From Cloeon dipterum (Eukaryota; Arthropoda; Insecta; Ephemeroptera; Baetidae), in NCBI RefSeq assembly GCF_949628265.1, contig NC_088788.1, positions 19,406,001 through 19,470,000 on the forward strand: 64,000 nt of DNA. The letters run 5' to 3'. The first letter of the stretch is position 1. Each line of letters opens with the position of its first letter. A program made the position numbers and the translations under genes. This document shows positions 21,931-34,851 of the stretch, piece after piece. Below the pieces are notes generated by a model. That model worked only from the letters and a program-made list of their open reading frames with translations. It was not told where the DNA came from and searched no databases.

Positions 21931-24119
21931 TTATTTTACGCGATCAACAACAGTAAACTTAAGAGGAAAAAGAGGAGTCCGAATGATTTTACTTATATAC
22001 TCCAAGGGAGGCTGGTGCCATTCCAATTTATATTCGATCAGCATCTGTTGCAAAAAATACTTATTCTAAAAAACAGCTTTTAAAATATAAGAAAAACACT
22101 TACTCTTGCAACGAGTGCTTCCAATTCCCTATTTACGAATCGGGTCCCTGGGCACTGCCGCGGGCCGTGACCAAAGGGAAGAAAAGTGTAAGGGTGCGCC
22201 TCTGAAGCTTTTCTCACAGGGCAACTCTCACCCTCGCGCAGCCACCGCTCAGGGATGAACTTGTCAGCATTAGGAAAGTACTCGTCAAGCATATACAAGG
22301 TGCTGTTGAACATATAGATTTCGGCTCTCTGCAAAAATTTAGAAATCATCTTGTTATATTTTATTTTTTGCTGTTTTCTTACATCTTTAGGAATTAAGTA
22401 ATCTCCAAGCACCACATCCTGTGGCATAACTCGCACATTTCCATTGGTCACTGGTGCAATCCTAATTATTATTATTATTATTATTATTTGTAAAATATAG
22501 AAAGATGAATATGAAACACATAATATACCGCATTGCTTCCTTGATACACGCTCTCAGGTACTTCAAACTGTTCAATTGGTTTGGAGTTAAATTCTCATCA
22601 GGGTCGGCCGGGACGATTGCTTTCAGCTCTTGATACAGTTTTTCCTGTTTTTCAGGGTTGCGTGCCAACAAGTAGAGTATACTCCCTGCTGTGTTTGATG
22701 TCTATAAAAAGAAATTTAGAAATAATAACCTTTATGGCATTTAAAACTTGAAACCGAGTCAACGCCTCCGAAAATTATATCCATTCCCATTATCACGGCA
22801 CGCTTTGTGTTTGGGTCACGCTTCAAAATCCGCTGCAAAACGCTCATATCCGAAGTTTGAGAAGAGCTCAAATCGCCAAATTTTGCGCTAGCTTGTGTTA
22901 CGTATTTCTGAGAAATCCTTTAAAACATATTGAAAATTATGAGTAAGAATGTTGCCGATTTTTGAAGATTATATTTCTTACCGAAGCATAGTATCCGCAT
23001 TTTCAATCAGCTCATTCAGTGCTTTTGACGGCAAAAATTTCCAAAAGGGTATTTGGAAGTCTAGTTCGTACATCAGCTTGTACAATTTAGCAATGGAATG
23101 AATCAACTTCTGAGCATCAGAGTCTTTCGCTAAATTTTGCTGCAGGCAACCAAGGCGCGTGTCATAGGCTATCAGCGAAATTGCTAGAAATTGAAATTTT
23201 GAGTAATCACAAGATTAAAACAAAATTATTGCTTCATTATTTACATTCCAATGCCCACTTGTGCAATTCATTGTGGAAATCATCCTGCATTTCCATTTTG
23301 TCATTTCTCAATATCTTCACTCTGTTTGTTTAAAAGAAAAAGAAAAATTAGCAAGTATTTTAAATCAGCCCTTTTAAACTTACAACTTGACAAAATCTTT
23401 TGCAACTTGGTCTGTTTTGGGGACGTAAAGATTCGCGACTGAGGTGTTCATCATTGGTTGGTTGAGTATGAAACGCGCCTGTTGCCAGATCTTTCCGTTC
23501 CTTTCAATTACAGACATAATCAATTATCATTTTGGTAAATGATTTGGGAACACACTCATTGAAAATGCCTTGGAATCCCTCAAAGAAATCGGGTCTGACT
23601 TTTTCCCTGTAGTACTGAATAGATTCAAATTTAAAGCTCTCGGGATATGGGCCTTCTTTTTTAAACACTTCGGCTATCACTGCTGGATCGAACACCATGA
23701 TCATATCCTTCCTACCGGGCAAGCCGCCGATTTTAACGATTTTCCCATATTGCTCCAGCATAGTCCTGCTCCACTTGATATAATCAGTCATGTCCCATGA
23801 ACCTGTAGCAAATTAAATAATTATTTTGGTGAGACGCTGTTGAATTTTGTTAAGCTCAAATAGAATTAACTTAATTTAGTTTAATAATTTTTAGTGCATC
23901 GTCTGTGTTTAAAAATATTGCCTTCAAAATATACTTACTGATATACGGCAAAAATCTCCATGCATTTCCTAAGATAGGAAGTGGTTTCGGTCCAGGGATT
24001 TCTTCATACGATTTCACATGTTTTGGAGAAGTAGCTGCAACGACGGTCGATTGCTTTCTCATTGCAATTGATCTTCGGGTTGAGCCTGACCGGCACATTA
24101 TAGATTTTACCAGAAACAT
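21931..24119 (-). CDS. Mitochondrial-clan cytochrome P450, copy A
   Basis: Ten coding exons on the minus strand: 24119-23939, 23802-23556, 23500-23384, 23321-23245, 23183-22982, 22917-22755, 22701-22529, 22461-22383, 22328-22104 and 22044-21931; 525 aa. The N-terminus is Arg/Ser-rich without a membrane anchor (MFLVKSIMCRSGSTRRSIAM), fitting a mitochondrial presequence, then comes the proline hinge IPGPKPLPILGNAW. Helix I carries FGGVDS, helix K KEAMR (ExxR), then FIPERW, and the haem loop PFGHGPRQCPG with the ligand Cys. The WALES-type segment at the exon 4/5 joint and the overall pattern resemble the CYP12-like mitochondrial clan; the family number cannot be assigned here. Copy A is the most diverged of the three around the haem loop (CPGTRFVNRELEA). 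Electrons would come from adrenodoxin. Confidence 0.93.
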
Positions 24120-25001
24120 CAGGAATCTGAAATTTATTTAAAATCAGAGTGGATGAAAATTGAAAAATTCCAATCTGCAGCAGGCAGTTGAACTCGGTAA
24201 TATGATATTCTTAATTTTTTTTATGATGACGTTGCTGTGTAGTATAAATTATACGTTCTACTTATTTGTTTCTAAAGTTAAATGCAAACTAGGAATATGA
24301 AACGGTTTTCGGTTTATAATCGGCCTCAGTGAGTACAATATATCAAATATGATGAGCTGAATATTTATAGATTATCTTCTATTACCCCTATTTCGTTAAT
24401 GTTGATAACAGACTAATTATTCAATTAATCAGGCACTCTGTGCCTGTGACTTGCTGGTGGTTATCTTGATTCAGATCCAACGTTGGATGTTTGTGAGCAT
24501 ATGAAAGTTCAAAAAACGTGAAAGTACAAATTAAAAAAATGTTAATAATGTAACGCAATATTTTTTATTAATATCTTATCTACGCACCGTCTTATTTTTT
24601 AAATACATTTTTACAAGCTATAATAACATATATTGAGATATTGATAACACTAATTTACAAACAACTTATTGCATAAATTTTTGAGAAATGATGTGGACGT
24701 GAAGTTATTTAGCTATTATCAATAATAAAGTCAAGTGATGGTCAAAGGGGGCGATAAGTTATATAGATTGCAGAAGCAATCTCGAAAACCAAACTCTCGC
24801 TTAACTTCCTATTTTTATGACAGTAAAATGTATGGAACAAAAAACTACCCATTTCAATTTTAGCAAACAAAATTATAGAAAAATGAAAAAAAACGTGGTG
24901 AATTAATTTTTACTTTTACGATTTTTTAATATCCTATAGCTTGTTATTTGTTGTTGTTTGTCTATGGGAGAAGCCATTGTAAAATCAATACTATTAAAGA
25001 G
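24120..25001. other. Intergenic region between P450 copies A and B
   Basis: About 0.9 kb of AT-rich sequence holding the promoter of copy A and the 3' UTR of copy B on the minus strand. No TATA box or extra exon was recognised with confidence. Confidence 0.45.
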
Positions 25002-27134
25002 TCATTTGTTGCGATCAAGAACGGTGAAATTAAGAGGGGAAACTGCAGTTCTCAACATTCGACTTAGAAACTTGACAGGGGGATGGTTCCATTCCAATTT
25101 GTACTCAAGCAGCATCTGCAGGTACCAAATAATTAAAAGTTGTAGGTCAAAAGGCTGTTATGATAACTTCTTACCCTGACAACGAGTGTTTCAATTTCCA
25201 TGTAGGCAAATCGCATTCCTGGGCACTGCCTCAATCCGCGACCGAACGGCAAGAAAGTGTAGGGGTGCGCTTCAGAGGCTTTTCTCACAGGGCAACTCTC
25301 GCCCTCGCGCAGCCACCGCTCAGGAATATACTTGTCGGCATCAGGGAAGTGCTCATCGAGCATATACAAGGTGCTGTTGAATACCCATACGTCAGCTCTC
25401 TAGAAATACTTGCAAATTAATTGTGCTCATAATTGGGTTATCATTTTCATACATCTTTCGGGATAAAGTAATTGCCTAGTACAGCGTCTTGTGGCAGTGT
25501 TCGGATAGTTCCGTTTGGTGCGGGCAGCATTCTAATAACAATTGTTTGTTAGATATTTTTTTTAACTCAGCAATTTTTACTACCGCATCGCTTCCTTGAT
25601 ACAGGCTCTCAGGTACTTTGATTTTGCCAAGTGCTCTGAAGTTAAATTCTCACTCGGATCTGCTGGAACTATTGACTTCAACTCTTGGTATAGCTTTTCT
25701 TGTTTGTCAGGGTTGCACGCCAAACAGTAGAGAACACTTACTGCTGTGTTAGATGTCTAGAATATTAAAAGCTGCATATTAATGCATCTAATAGCGTTTA
25801 GTAAAGCGCATACCGTGTCAACTCCGCCAAATAGAATATCCATGCCCATAATAACAGCGCGCTTTGTGTCAGGATCAAGCCTTAAAATCCTCTGCAGAAC
25901 ACTCATGTCTGATGTTCCGGGTGCGTCTAAGTCAAATTTTGCGCTCGCTCGCTCCACGTATTTTTGGGAAATTCTGTATCGTTGAAATAATAAGAGACCA
26001 ATTTGAATTTTTTTTTAAGCTTGATGTTACCTGAGCATGTTTTCCGAGCTATCGATCAAGCTTTTCAGTGTTTTAGTGGGAAACACTTTCCAAAGCGGTA
26101 TTTTGAGGTCCAGATCATATGTGAGCTCAAATATATTATCAATTGAGTCGATCATAATCTGTGCGTCAGAGTCTTTGTCCAAATTTTGCTGCAGACAGCC
26201 GAGGCGCGTGTCATAGGCGATTAAAGAGATAGCTGTAAGATGATAATACACATTCCATATTAAGTTCATAAAATAAAATCGTCTTACACTCAAGCGTCCA
26301 TTTGAAAATTTCATTCTTGAAATTGTCTGGCATTTCCATTTTTTCGCTCCTTAATGTCTTAACCCTATATGAATTACATTTAAATAAATCAAGAAGCAAA
26401 ATAACCACTCACAATTTGACAAAATCCTTTGACACTTGGTCTACTTTCGGGACATAAATATTAACCACTGCGACGGTCATCATTGGTTGATTGAGGATCA
26501 AGCGTGCTTTGAGCCAGCTCTCCCCGGCCCTAAAAAATTGAATAATTTTAAAGAGGCAAATATTTTCAAATCTGAAATTTACGCACTCGTTGAAAATTCC
26601 TTCAAATCCATCATAGAAATCAGGTCTGATCTTTACCCTGAAGTAGTGCACAGCTTCAAATTTGAATCTGATCGGATATGGGCCCTCGTTTTTAAAAACT
26701 TCAGCTATCACGGCTGGATCGAATACCATGATCATGTCTTTTCGACCAGGTAAATTGCTGATTTTCACGATTTTCCCGTATTTATCTAGCATAGCTTTGC
26801 TCCACTTCAAGAAATCCGTTGTATCCCACGAACCTGATTCAAAATGAGGGCATCTCAGCATTTAAATTTTAAAAGTTGTTAATTAAAAGTTGTTGACTAA
26901 ACTTGCTGAAAACAATTTAACTGAAAAAGTAAAAAATTGTCTTGAAGGCTTACTAATGTATGGCATGAATCTCCAGGCATTCCCTACGATTGGGAGCGGT
27001 TTTGGGCCAGGAATGCTATCGTATGATTTCACATGCTCTGGGACAGCAGCAGCCACGGTCGATTGCTTTCTCAGAGCGGAAAGCAGTTTACTTGTCACGT
27101 TCAACCGTTTCATCACAGAATTTATGAGAAACAT
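25002..27134 (-). CDS. Mitochondrial-clan cytochrome P450, copy B
   Basis: Ten coding exons on the minus strand: 27134-26954, 26833-26587, 26529-26413, 26364-26288, 26232-26031, 25973-25814, 25756-25584, 25531-25453, 25399-25175 and 25115-25002; 524 aa. Exon lengths equal those of copies A and C except for a few codons, and all phases agree. The presequence is MFLINSVMKRLNVTSKLLSA. Helix I has GMDILFGGVDT, helix K KEAMR, then YIPERW, and the haem loop is PFGRGLRQCPGMRF with the ligand Cys. All catalytic landmarks are present, so it is likely functional. The protein tail ends in LDRNK. It is closer in sequence to copy C than to A by eye. Confidence 0.95.
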
Positions 27135-30100
27135 ATTAGCAATACGTGTTTTTTTTCAATCAGCGGAAAGAAATGCGCAGTAAATAATTATACCAAAGGT
27201 CGTCCTCTTTAACATTGCATTTCGTGCGGCGTCAAGGCTGTAACCCAACAAAATCATTCAACTGAGAAGTAAAATATTTTTATATCAATTGTTTACCACT
27301 TTCTTCTGTTATATGAAGCTGTTTTTCTCACTTCTGCAGGGTAAACAAAAAGTGTTGAATCCACGACGAGCTTTAGTTCCCGCGAACCTGCATAAGGAAC
27401 GTGCATATTCATGGGGGCTCACGTACAAAAATGTTCTTCAATAACATTACCAAAAAACATATTTATGTGTTTCAGCCAACACTGTATCATTTCAATTCTT
27501 TAGACAGCAGACTAAAATACAGCCTTTTAAAGCTAAATAGTTTTCCCATTATTTTAATGGTCATACTAGTAGACGTATTATACCTAGAGCCTATTTTTCT
27601 TTTGAAGAATAGATTGCTAGAGTAATATGAGACGTAAAAATAAATTTTATTTGACGCCCTTGTTAGACGCAATAGGTGCTCTATCCTATCCAGAAGGGGG
27701 TCAACCAAATCCCATTTTATTGTTATCTTTTTAAAAGGGTTTAAGATGCTTCAATTGGTAACTGCGACAGCGAGTTTCAATCTTGTTGTTAGTTGCTTAT
27801 AAGTTGCTTCTATAGAATTTTATCTCGTATTAATGCTTAATTAAAGGACTTAAAATTGAAAGACCATCAGACCCGATCTTTTTTATGTTACTGAAATCAA
27901 AACCTGGAAGCGATCATGAAAAAATAATTTAATGGCAAATTAATTTATGCATATTTTATATCCTGTCCTTATGCCGATAGGTTTTTCCTAGCAGTGTCAA
28001 AATATTAGTCAGTTTTTAATTCTGTGTAAAGACCATATTAATAAAATCTTAACTGCTAAACTCGTTAATATTAAGTGAGTAATTCGCTGTCCCCAAACGA
28101 GGAAACAGTAATAAAAGAAAAAAACTAGGCGATGAAATTAGAGTTCAGCTGACTGGGTTATTGTTACATAATAGTCAAAATAAAATTCAAAGAGAAGACT
28201 TAACATGTAACATGTTTTCATGAGAGATGAAAATCGGTAGGAAGCTCAGTTAAAATATTATCTGATCGACTGTGCCAGCTCACAAATCTCCTCGTCGTAA
28301 ATATGAATTTATTTAAAAGTAGGAAAATTTTCCTGAATAATAATATATTGTTGACTTAAGATTTTAGACGCTAAAATTTTTTGTAATATTGAGAGATGTC
28401 ATTGCTTACCAGTTCAGTGTTCACCTTTGATAGACTTTGCCCAAATGATACAATGAGTACAAGTAGTATTCTCAAGTTTCTGGATGAAAATGAAGCTGCT
28501 TCTTGCTGTTTTTCTGCTTCTACTTATGCTTGAGATCATAAGTCAACTAGCGCTGGACGTTTACAAAGACTGCTCTAGTTATCCATTAACAACCTCGTTA
28601 GAGAGAATGTTTCGTCACAACAACTCTTCAATCTATGTATTATCTTAAGACAGTAAATATTAGTGTAAATTAGTTGCTCAAGCGCCTATATAGAGACAGT
28701 TAAATGACTACTGTGCTGACTAATTGTTAAATTTCTTGAAATTTGCAATTTTGTTACTTTGTCCTATGTCAGTGTCATTTTTGGGCAAAGTTTATAAGTG
28801 CATACGGTGTGCTTACAAAATAACAGTACTTAATTACACAAACAATAACATACCACCTGTTTCTGTTTTTCCCTCACTGTGCTTTAAATTGGCAAAAACT
28901 AAACAATATCAGGCTTTATTGGATGTCCTGGAGCCCAAATGATATAGAATGATATAGACTAAATATTTGAAAATACTTCTCAACTTAAATCCTCTACTAA
29001 TTATTTTAAAATTATATTTTAAATTTAAAGAGTAGTCATTCATGTCTTAAAATCTTAACCTGTTAAGTGCTGATTCGAAATATAATTTCGATAATTTCAG
29101 CTTCGTAATATTTTAATAACTTTATTTTTGTGTAGGAAAGAAGCCTTGCCCGCCACGAGCGAGCTCACAATCAGTGGCATATGTACATAATGCAGCCCGC
29201 GCTGAACGAGTGTACTGCGGCACGGTTTCCACACAACTTCAAGGCTTGTCGTGTGAGTACTTTTTTATTCCGTAAAAATTGTGTTTTAATGTTGTGCCAA
29301 AATATGTATTTGATCAAATGAGACGCTTGCTTTGTAGTGCGATATCACTTAAGAGTTCGTCTTTATGAGCTTAAACCCATTAGATATCAAAGTCAGTTAT
29401 TAACCTCACTCAGTATTACAGCCCTGACAATCATACCATTATGAAATATCTGATCGTAAATATAACACCTTGACTCCTGTTACAAGCGATTACAAACTTT
29501 GACACACCCGATACTTAAAAATATGAAAAATAATATTAAAATTAGTTCAAGTTGATTGGATGCAAATTTTATCGTTCTTTTTTTCTCATTACAATGACTT
29601 CCAGCAAAAGTTTTGAATACATGACGAGTTTTAGTTGAATCCGCTCGATATTTTTCCTAGGCTTATTGTTAGTGAAATGATGACTGAAGTAGCTGTTCTA
29701 TCCTATGGAGGGAAACCTTTCTTCACTATATATCAATCGATAAAAGTAAATTAATTTCAAATTCTAAGTTACAATATTTAAAATAGTCTCTGATAATTGA
29801 AAAAGCGAAAAGCTTCTAGTTCGATGAAGTTAATTAAAAAAACGGGATTTAGTATTGATTTTTTTTTTAATTAATATCTGTTGCAATTTACACTTTTGAA
29901 GTTTTATCTGAGCAGAAAACTGGAATAAGGAATAATATGTTTTTATAACAGAATCTGCAGACAAGACACGACTGCTGCAGCTATCATCATGAACTTTAAT
30001 TTACAATCCATCAAGTTATAATTACGATAATTACATCCAAAAGATCAAAGTCTCTAAATAAATGTTATAGGCATAAGTTAAACCAAATTAACGATATAGT

Positions 30101-30482
30101 GCACTGACAAAATCAATAAAACCAAGCTAAATTATAAATAAAACAAAACACAAATATAGAAAGGCGAAGGTTCTTATTAACGGATACTGAATCGTAGATT
30201 AACTAGCAACCTTACGCCATGCTAACCCAAGAATATTGAAGCATTTGTAAACTAATTAAAGTAACTAGGACTCTCCAATTACGTTAAAGGTTCCCCACTG
30301 GAATGGAAAAAATAGACATAAATTGTTCAATTAACGTGATCCACAGAAAGTTTGGTGACTTTCTCATTTAAGCAAAAATAAATTCTTGCGATTCAGGAGA
30401 AATTAATTTTGAACCAGTTATATTGAATCAATTCCTTAAATGCCTGTTACAGTGTCGGCCGGTAGTGCAAAGCTAGCAATAT
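27135..30482. other. 3.3-kb gap inside the P450 array
   Basis: No P450 exon is present, although adjacent copies A and B are under 1 kb apart. The gap contains a short open frame with a signal-peptide-like start (28490-28648), a GC-rich splice-bounded segment (29136-29252), and two diverged patches (27310-27700 and 29570-29710) that look related to each other. These are discussed as findings; none is secure enough to call a gene. Confidence 0.5.
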
Positions 30483-32796
30483 TCATTTTTGGGGCTGGAT
30501 AGGAGGCGATGCGTTGTCACGGTCAAGAATGGTAAACTTCAGAGGAGAAATTGTAGTTCGAAGAGCTCTGCTTATAAACTTGACAGGGGGATAGTGCCAT
30601 TCCAATTTGAACTGCAGCAGCATCTGCGGGCAATGAGGCATTTTAAATTAAAAACCGGAATCAGTTGGCGACGCAAGCACTTACTCTGACAATAAGCGTT
30701 TCTATTTCCATGTAGGCAAATCGCATTCCTGGGCACTGCCGCAATCCGCGGCCAAATGGCAGATAGGTGTATGGGTGCGCCTCGGAGGCTTTTCTCACAG
30801 GGCAACTGTCACCCTCGCGAAGCCAACGCTCAGGAATGTATTTGTCAGCTTCAGGAAAGTGCTCCTCAAGCACATTTAAAGTGCTGTTGAACAAGTAAAT
30901 TTCGGCTCGCTGGAAATGCACGTGGCTGTTTAAATTCCCCGCGAAATAGAAATCATGAGTTTCTTACGCCTTTTGGAATAAAGTAATTGCCAAGCACAAC
31001 ATCCTCTGGCAAAGTTCGGATTGTACCATTGGTTACAGACGCCAGGCTTAGTAAATTTAGAGTTGATATAAATAATTAGATATTAATTAAGTAAATACCG
31101 CATAGATTCCTTGAGACAGGCCCTCAGGTATTTACACTGTGTCAAATGTTCTGAAGTGATACTTTCATTGGGGTCAGACGGGATGATTGACTTCAACTGT
31201 TGGTAAAGCTTCTCCTGTTTGTCAGGGTTGCACGCCAAATAGTAAAGAGCACTCGATGCCGTGTTGGAAGTCTAGAAAATATTTTTTATTTGCTGCTTCT
31301 AAAGCGTTCAGTTGAGCGCATACCGTGTCGACTCCGCCAAAAAGGATATCCATACCCATAATGACAGCGCGCTTTGTGTTGGGATCGCGCTTCAAGATCC
31401 TCTGCAGTACACTCATGTCCGAAGTTTCAGGGGCATCAAAGTCAAATTTTGCACTTGCTAGCTCCACATATTTTTGGGAAACTCTGAAAAATAGATTAAG
31501 TAAAACATAATCATTTCGTGACTTTTCATTTTTAGTACTTCAGCATGTTATCTGAATGCTTGATCATGTCTCTCAGTGTTTTAGTGGGAAAAAATTTCCA
31601 AAGTGGTATTTTGAGATCCATTATGTAGATGAGCTGAAAAATATTGACAATGGAGTCAATCATGATCTGCGCGTCAGAATCCTTGTCCAAATTTTGCTTC
31701 ATACAACCAAGACGGGTGTCATAGGCTACCAGTGCAATGGCTGAAATATAGAAGATTTAAAATTGAAAAGCAAAATTTCACAAAGAATGTTTCTTTACAC
31801 TCCAGCGTCCACTTGAGAATTTCGTTCTTGAAATTATCAGGCATTTCCATCTTCTCGTCCCTCAAAACCTTTACCCTTGAAATATAATTGTAAATATAAA
31901 AAAATGCTGGAATTTACTCAGGAATTTCTCACAGTTGGACAAAATCTTTTGACACTTGGTCCACTCTTGGGACGTAGAGATTGGCAACTGCGACGCTCAT
32001 CATTGCTTGGTTGAGGATCAAGCGAGCTTTCAGCCAACTTTCTCCAAGCCTTTAAAAATAATTATTAAATTTAGCGAAAATATGTTTCAGTCAAGTTGGA
32101 AGCAACGCACTCATTGAAAATGCCTTGAAATCCCTCGTAGAAATCAGGTCTGACTTTTTCCCTGTAGTACTTCACGCCCTGAAACTGGAATCGGACAGGG
32201 AACGGGCCCTCGTTTTTGAAAACCTCAGCAATTATGACTGGGTCAAAAACCAGAATCATATCTTTTCTGCCCGGCAAGTTGCTGATTTTCACAATTTTGC
32301 CGTATTGGTCGAGCATCGCTTTGCTCCACTTCACGAAATCTGAAGTGTCCCACGAACCTGGTGTAAAGATAGAAAGAATGTATACGATTTTTGTAAGTTT
32401 GAGGATTTCAAATCAAAGAATTCGCAACGAATATGATGTATGATGTTGATAACCACAGCAGGTTGCGTCACATACATCTATATTTTTTGTTTAGAAATAA
32501 ATTTTAGATAAATTAATTCGCAGGACGGATAGGTTGCAAAATGACGCATAATAAAAAATGTACGTGTAGCAAAATTACCTAAAACTTTCAAAAAATATAA
32601 ATGTGCTCTTACTTATATACGGCATGAATCTCCAGGCATTGCCAATGATTGGGAATGGCTTTGGTCCAGGAATTTCGCTGTAGCTCTTTACACGTTCTGA
32701 AGCAGCTGCAGCAGAAACGGAGGAATGCTTCCTCAAAGCAAAGAGTATTGTGCTGGCCACCCTTGACCGGAGCTTCATCGAATTCGCAAGAAACAT
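30483..32796 (-). CDS. Mitochondrial-clan cytochrome P450, copy C
   Basis: Ten coding exons on the minus strand: 32796-32613, 32357-32111, 32049-31933, 31875-31799, 31740-31539, 31483-31324, 31271-31099, 31046-30968, 30909-30685 and 30623-30483; 534 aa. The presequence is MFLANSMKLRSRVASTILFA, followed by IPGPKPFPIIGNAW. Helix I GMDILFGGVDT lies near residue 325, KESMR (ExxR) near 385, YIPERW near 438, and the haem-ligand Cys in PFGRGLRQCPGMRF at about 472. The frame stays open upstream of 32796, but no in-frame ATG precedes it there and the other copies start at the equivalent Met. The tail is longer than in A and B (ASPPIQPQK). It heads the array and is the nearest copy to the gustatory receptor gene. 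Confidence 0.95.
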
Positions 32797-34851
32797 TCCG
32801 GCAGTCAGTTTTTCCGACAGTGGAACGGAATTTGGGGTATATGCTTCGAAGTTTCCCTGCTGCAGCACGTTGTGCAGCGATTGAATACTGCTAACGCTGT
32901 AACATAATTGCGATCGCTAACAAAAATTGTGGCGTTACACTGATTTCATCTCATGATACGAAGCTTGCTTGAAACAAGCAGATAAAAACTTTCTAAAAAT
33001 TCTTACTTGATATTGACAGGTGTGTATCACTTATAAAAAAATTTAAATCGCTTTCTGATAATAGGCGATCTTGCTCTTTTCAGTCAAATTGAATTGCTAA
33101 TGGATCAAGAATGCATTTTAATTTGAAATGAAAATAGCGTCTTGACGATATGTGATCTCTTTTTTATAACCAGACGATGCTAACATTAAAATTAAACAGT
33201 TGCATCTATAGTTAAACCTGATTTTGAGCTAAAAAAAGACAATACCTAACTTACCCACCTGTTCACACAATCTGCTCTCGCGTAGTAGTATAGTAGTAGT
33301 AGGTAGTAAAAATGACCATAGTAATTTGATCGGTGCTTAGAATAAATCGTCGTAAATAATGATAAGTTTACCTGACTCACAAATACCACATCTGTACGTG
33401 TGACTTATCCTGACACGATTATCTAATTCTACGTTATTGTTAGCTTTCCTCAGCAAATAAACTCGCAAACAATGCTCAACCGATTTCACGCTTGCATTTC
33501 ACGCATTTTTATTCCTTCACTCAGCTGAACACTAGAAGCATTCATAACATTTTTTTCCAGAGTATGTCTCCAACCAGTTTTAGGAATTTAGTGGGCTATA
33601 AATTCGAAATTAAAAAGCAAGTGTTTGAAAGGCATTAAGCGCCAATCGTGAAAAAATATGATTAATCAATTATTATTGAAAATGTTTTTGATACGAGTTT
33701 CTTAAATATTTTTTAGGCCGCGCGAAGTACATGGTACATTAGCAACGAGCAACCGTTAAATTTTTTCATTTTAGATTAAAAGTAGTTTTAGTACATATTT
33801 ATTTTCATAATTCAAATTTCATTTTATAGAAAACAGGGATGCCTTGAAATGCAGCGTTCTATGAATTTGTAAAAGGATATTATTCCTTTGCAGTCCCTTC
33901 AAATGTGCAAGCTTGACTTTAAACGCTCACAAGCAACGTCTTTTTAGGGGAGAAGCTTCATATACATGAGAGCTAAAGAGCAAACCTGATTATATTTGTT
34001 TAACTTTTCTTCATGCTCTAAAATATATCGTCACCTTGAACAATTTCTTCATCGTGGATATCTTTGCATTTATTGCTAAACGTTTGGAATGCTTTCAACC
34101 ATTAGTCCAAAACTCCAAACAATTTCTTAAGCTTAATATCCTCGTCGATAGTTCTATTCTTGTTGAACATTCCTTTAGAATACATACAATGGAAAATGAT
34201 ACAAATTAATCATAGCCAATTTTCCCTTACCATACAGGTAAGATAAAGATAAGAAATTTGTTTCAAAAATTCGAAATCAAAATCACATTAATTTTAAATC
34301 AAACCAAAATATAGGGTTGCCTTTTATATTTATGAAATCGATTTAAAATATCGCTGCTGATGCTTTGCTGTGGTGTTCTAAAACTTTAAATCGTTCAAAG
34401 TTCAAAAGCCTTAGTCAATTCAGAACCACTTCCCTTACTGCGCTGCCGGTCGCAAATGCTTCACGCGTAGATAGTAAAATTTTAGCAATATAATATGCGC
34501 ATTAAATGACAGTAGGAATAAACAAATAATAATAATAATAAAAATTTTAAATCGTTCATTCTGAAATTTAAAACATCTGATAATTTAATGGAATGAAATA
34601 TTAATCAAACAATCTTTTCGCTCACAACAGAATCATATCAATTTTAATGCATTCAATTTTCAGTCCTTCTAGAGCAAAGTGAAGATACTGCATATATTTT
34701 TATTTATATATTATAACATAAATATACAACCAAGAAAAATATAATACAGTTATTTTTTGTCTAATCAATAAACAGGCTCTTAGCAAGACTTCATGACAAA
34801 CTCAATACTACTTGTAGCTGGATGCTCATCAATGCTTATTTTCTTCTATGT
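32797..34851. other. Intergenic region between P450 copy C and the gustatory receptor
   Basis: About 2 kb of AT-rich DNA. It must hold the promoter of P450 copy C and the 3' UTR of the receptor gene. A minus-strand AATAAA at 34699-34704, about 150 nt past the receptor stop, is a good 3' end. No other feature was recognised. Confidence 0.5.
34699..34704 (-). terminator. Candidate polyadenylation signal of the gustatory receptor
   Basis: TTTATT on the plus strand reads AATAAA on the minus strand, roughly 150 nt after the stop codon at 34852. Confidence 0.5.

Noticed and set aside
28081-28135. Short patch CTGTCCCCAAACGAGGAAACAG, possible small palindrome
   Set aside because: Too short and without any context to support a feature.
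32797-32868. N-terminal extension of P450 copy C
   Set aside because: The frame is open, but the upstream start would be a GTG; the other copies start at the equivalent of 32796.
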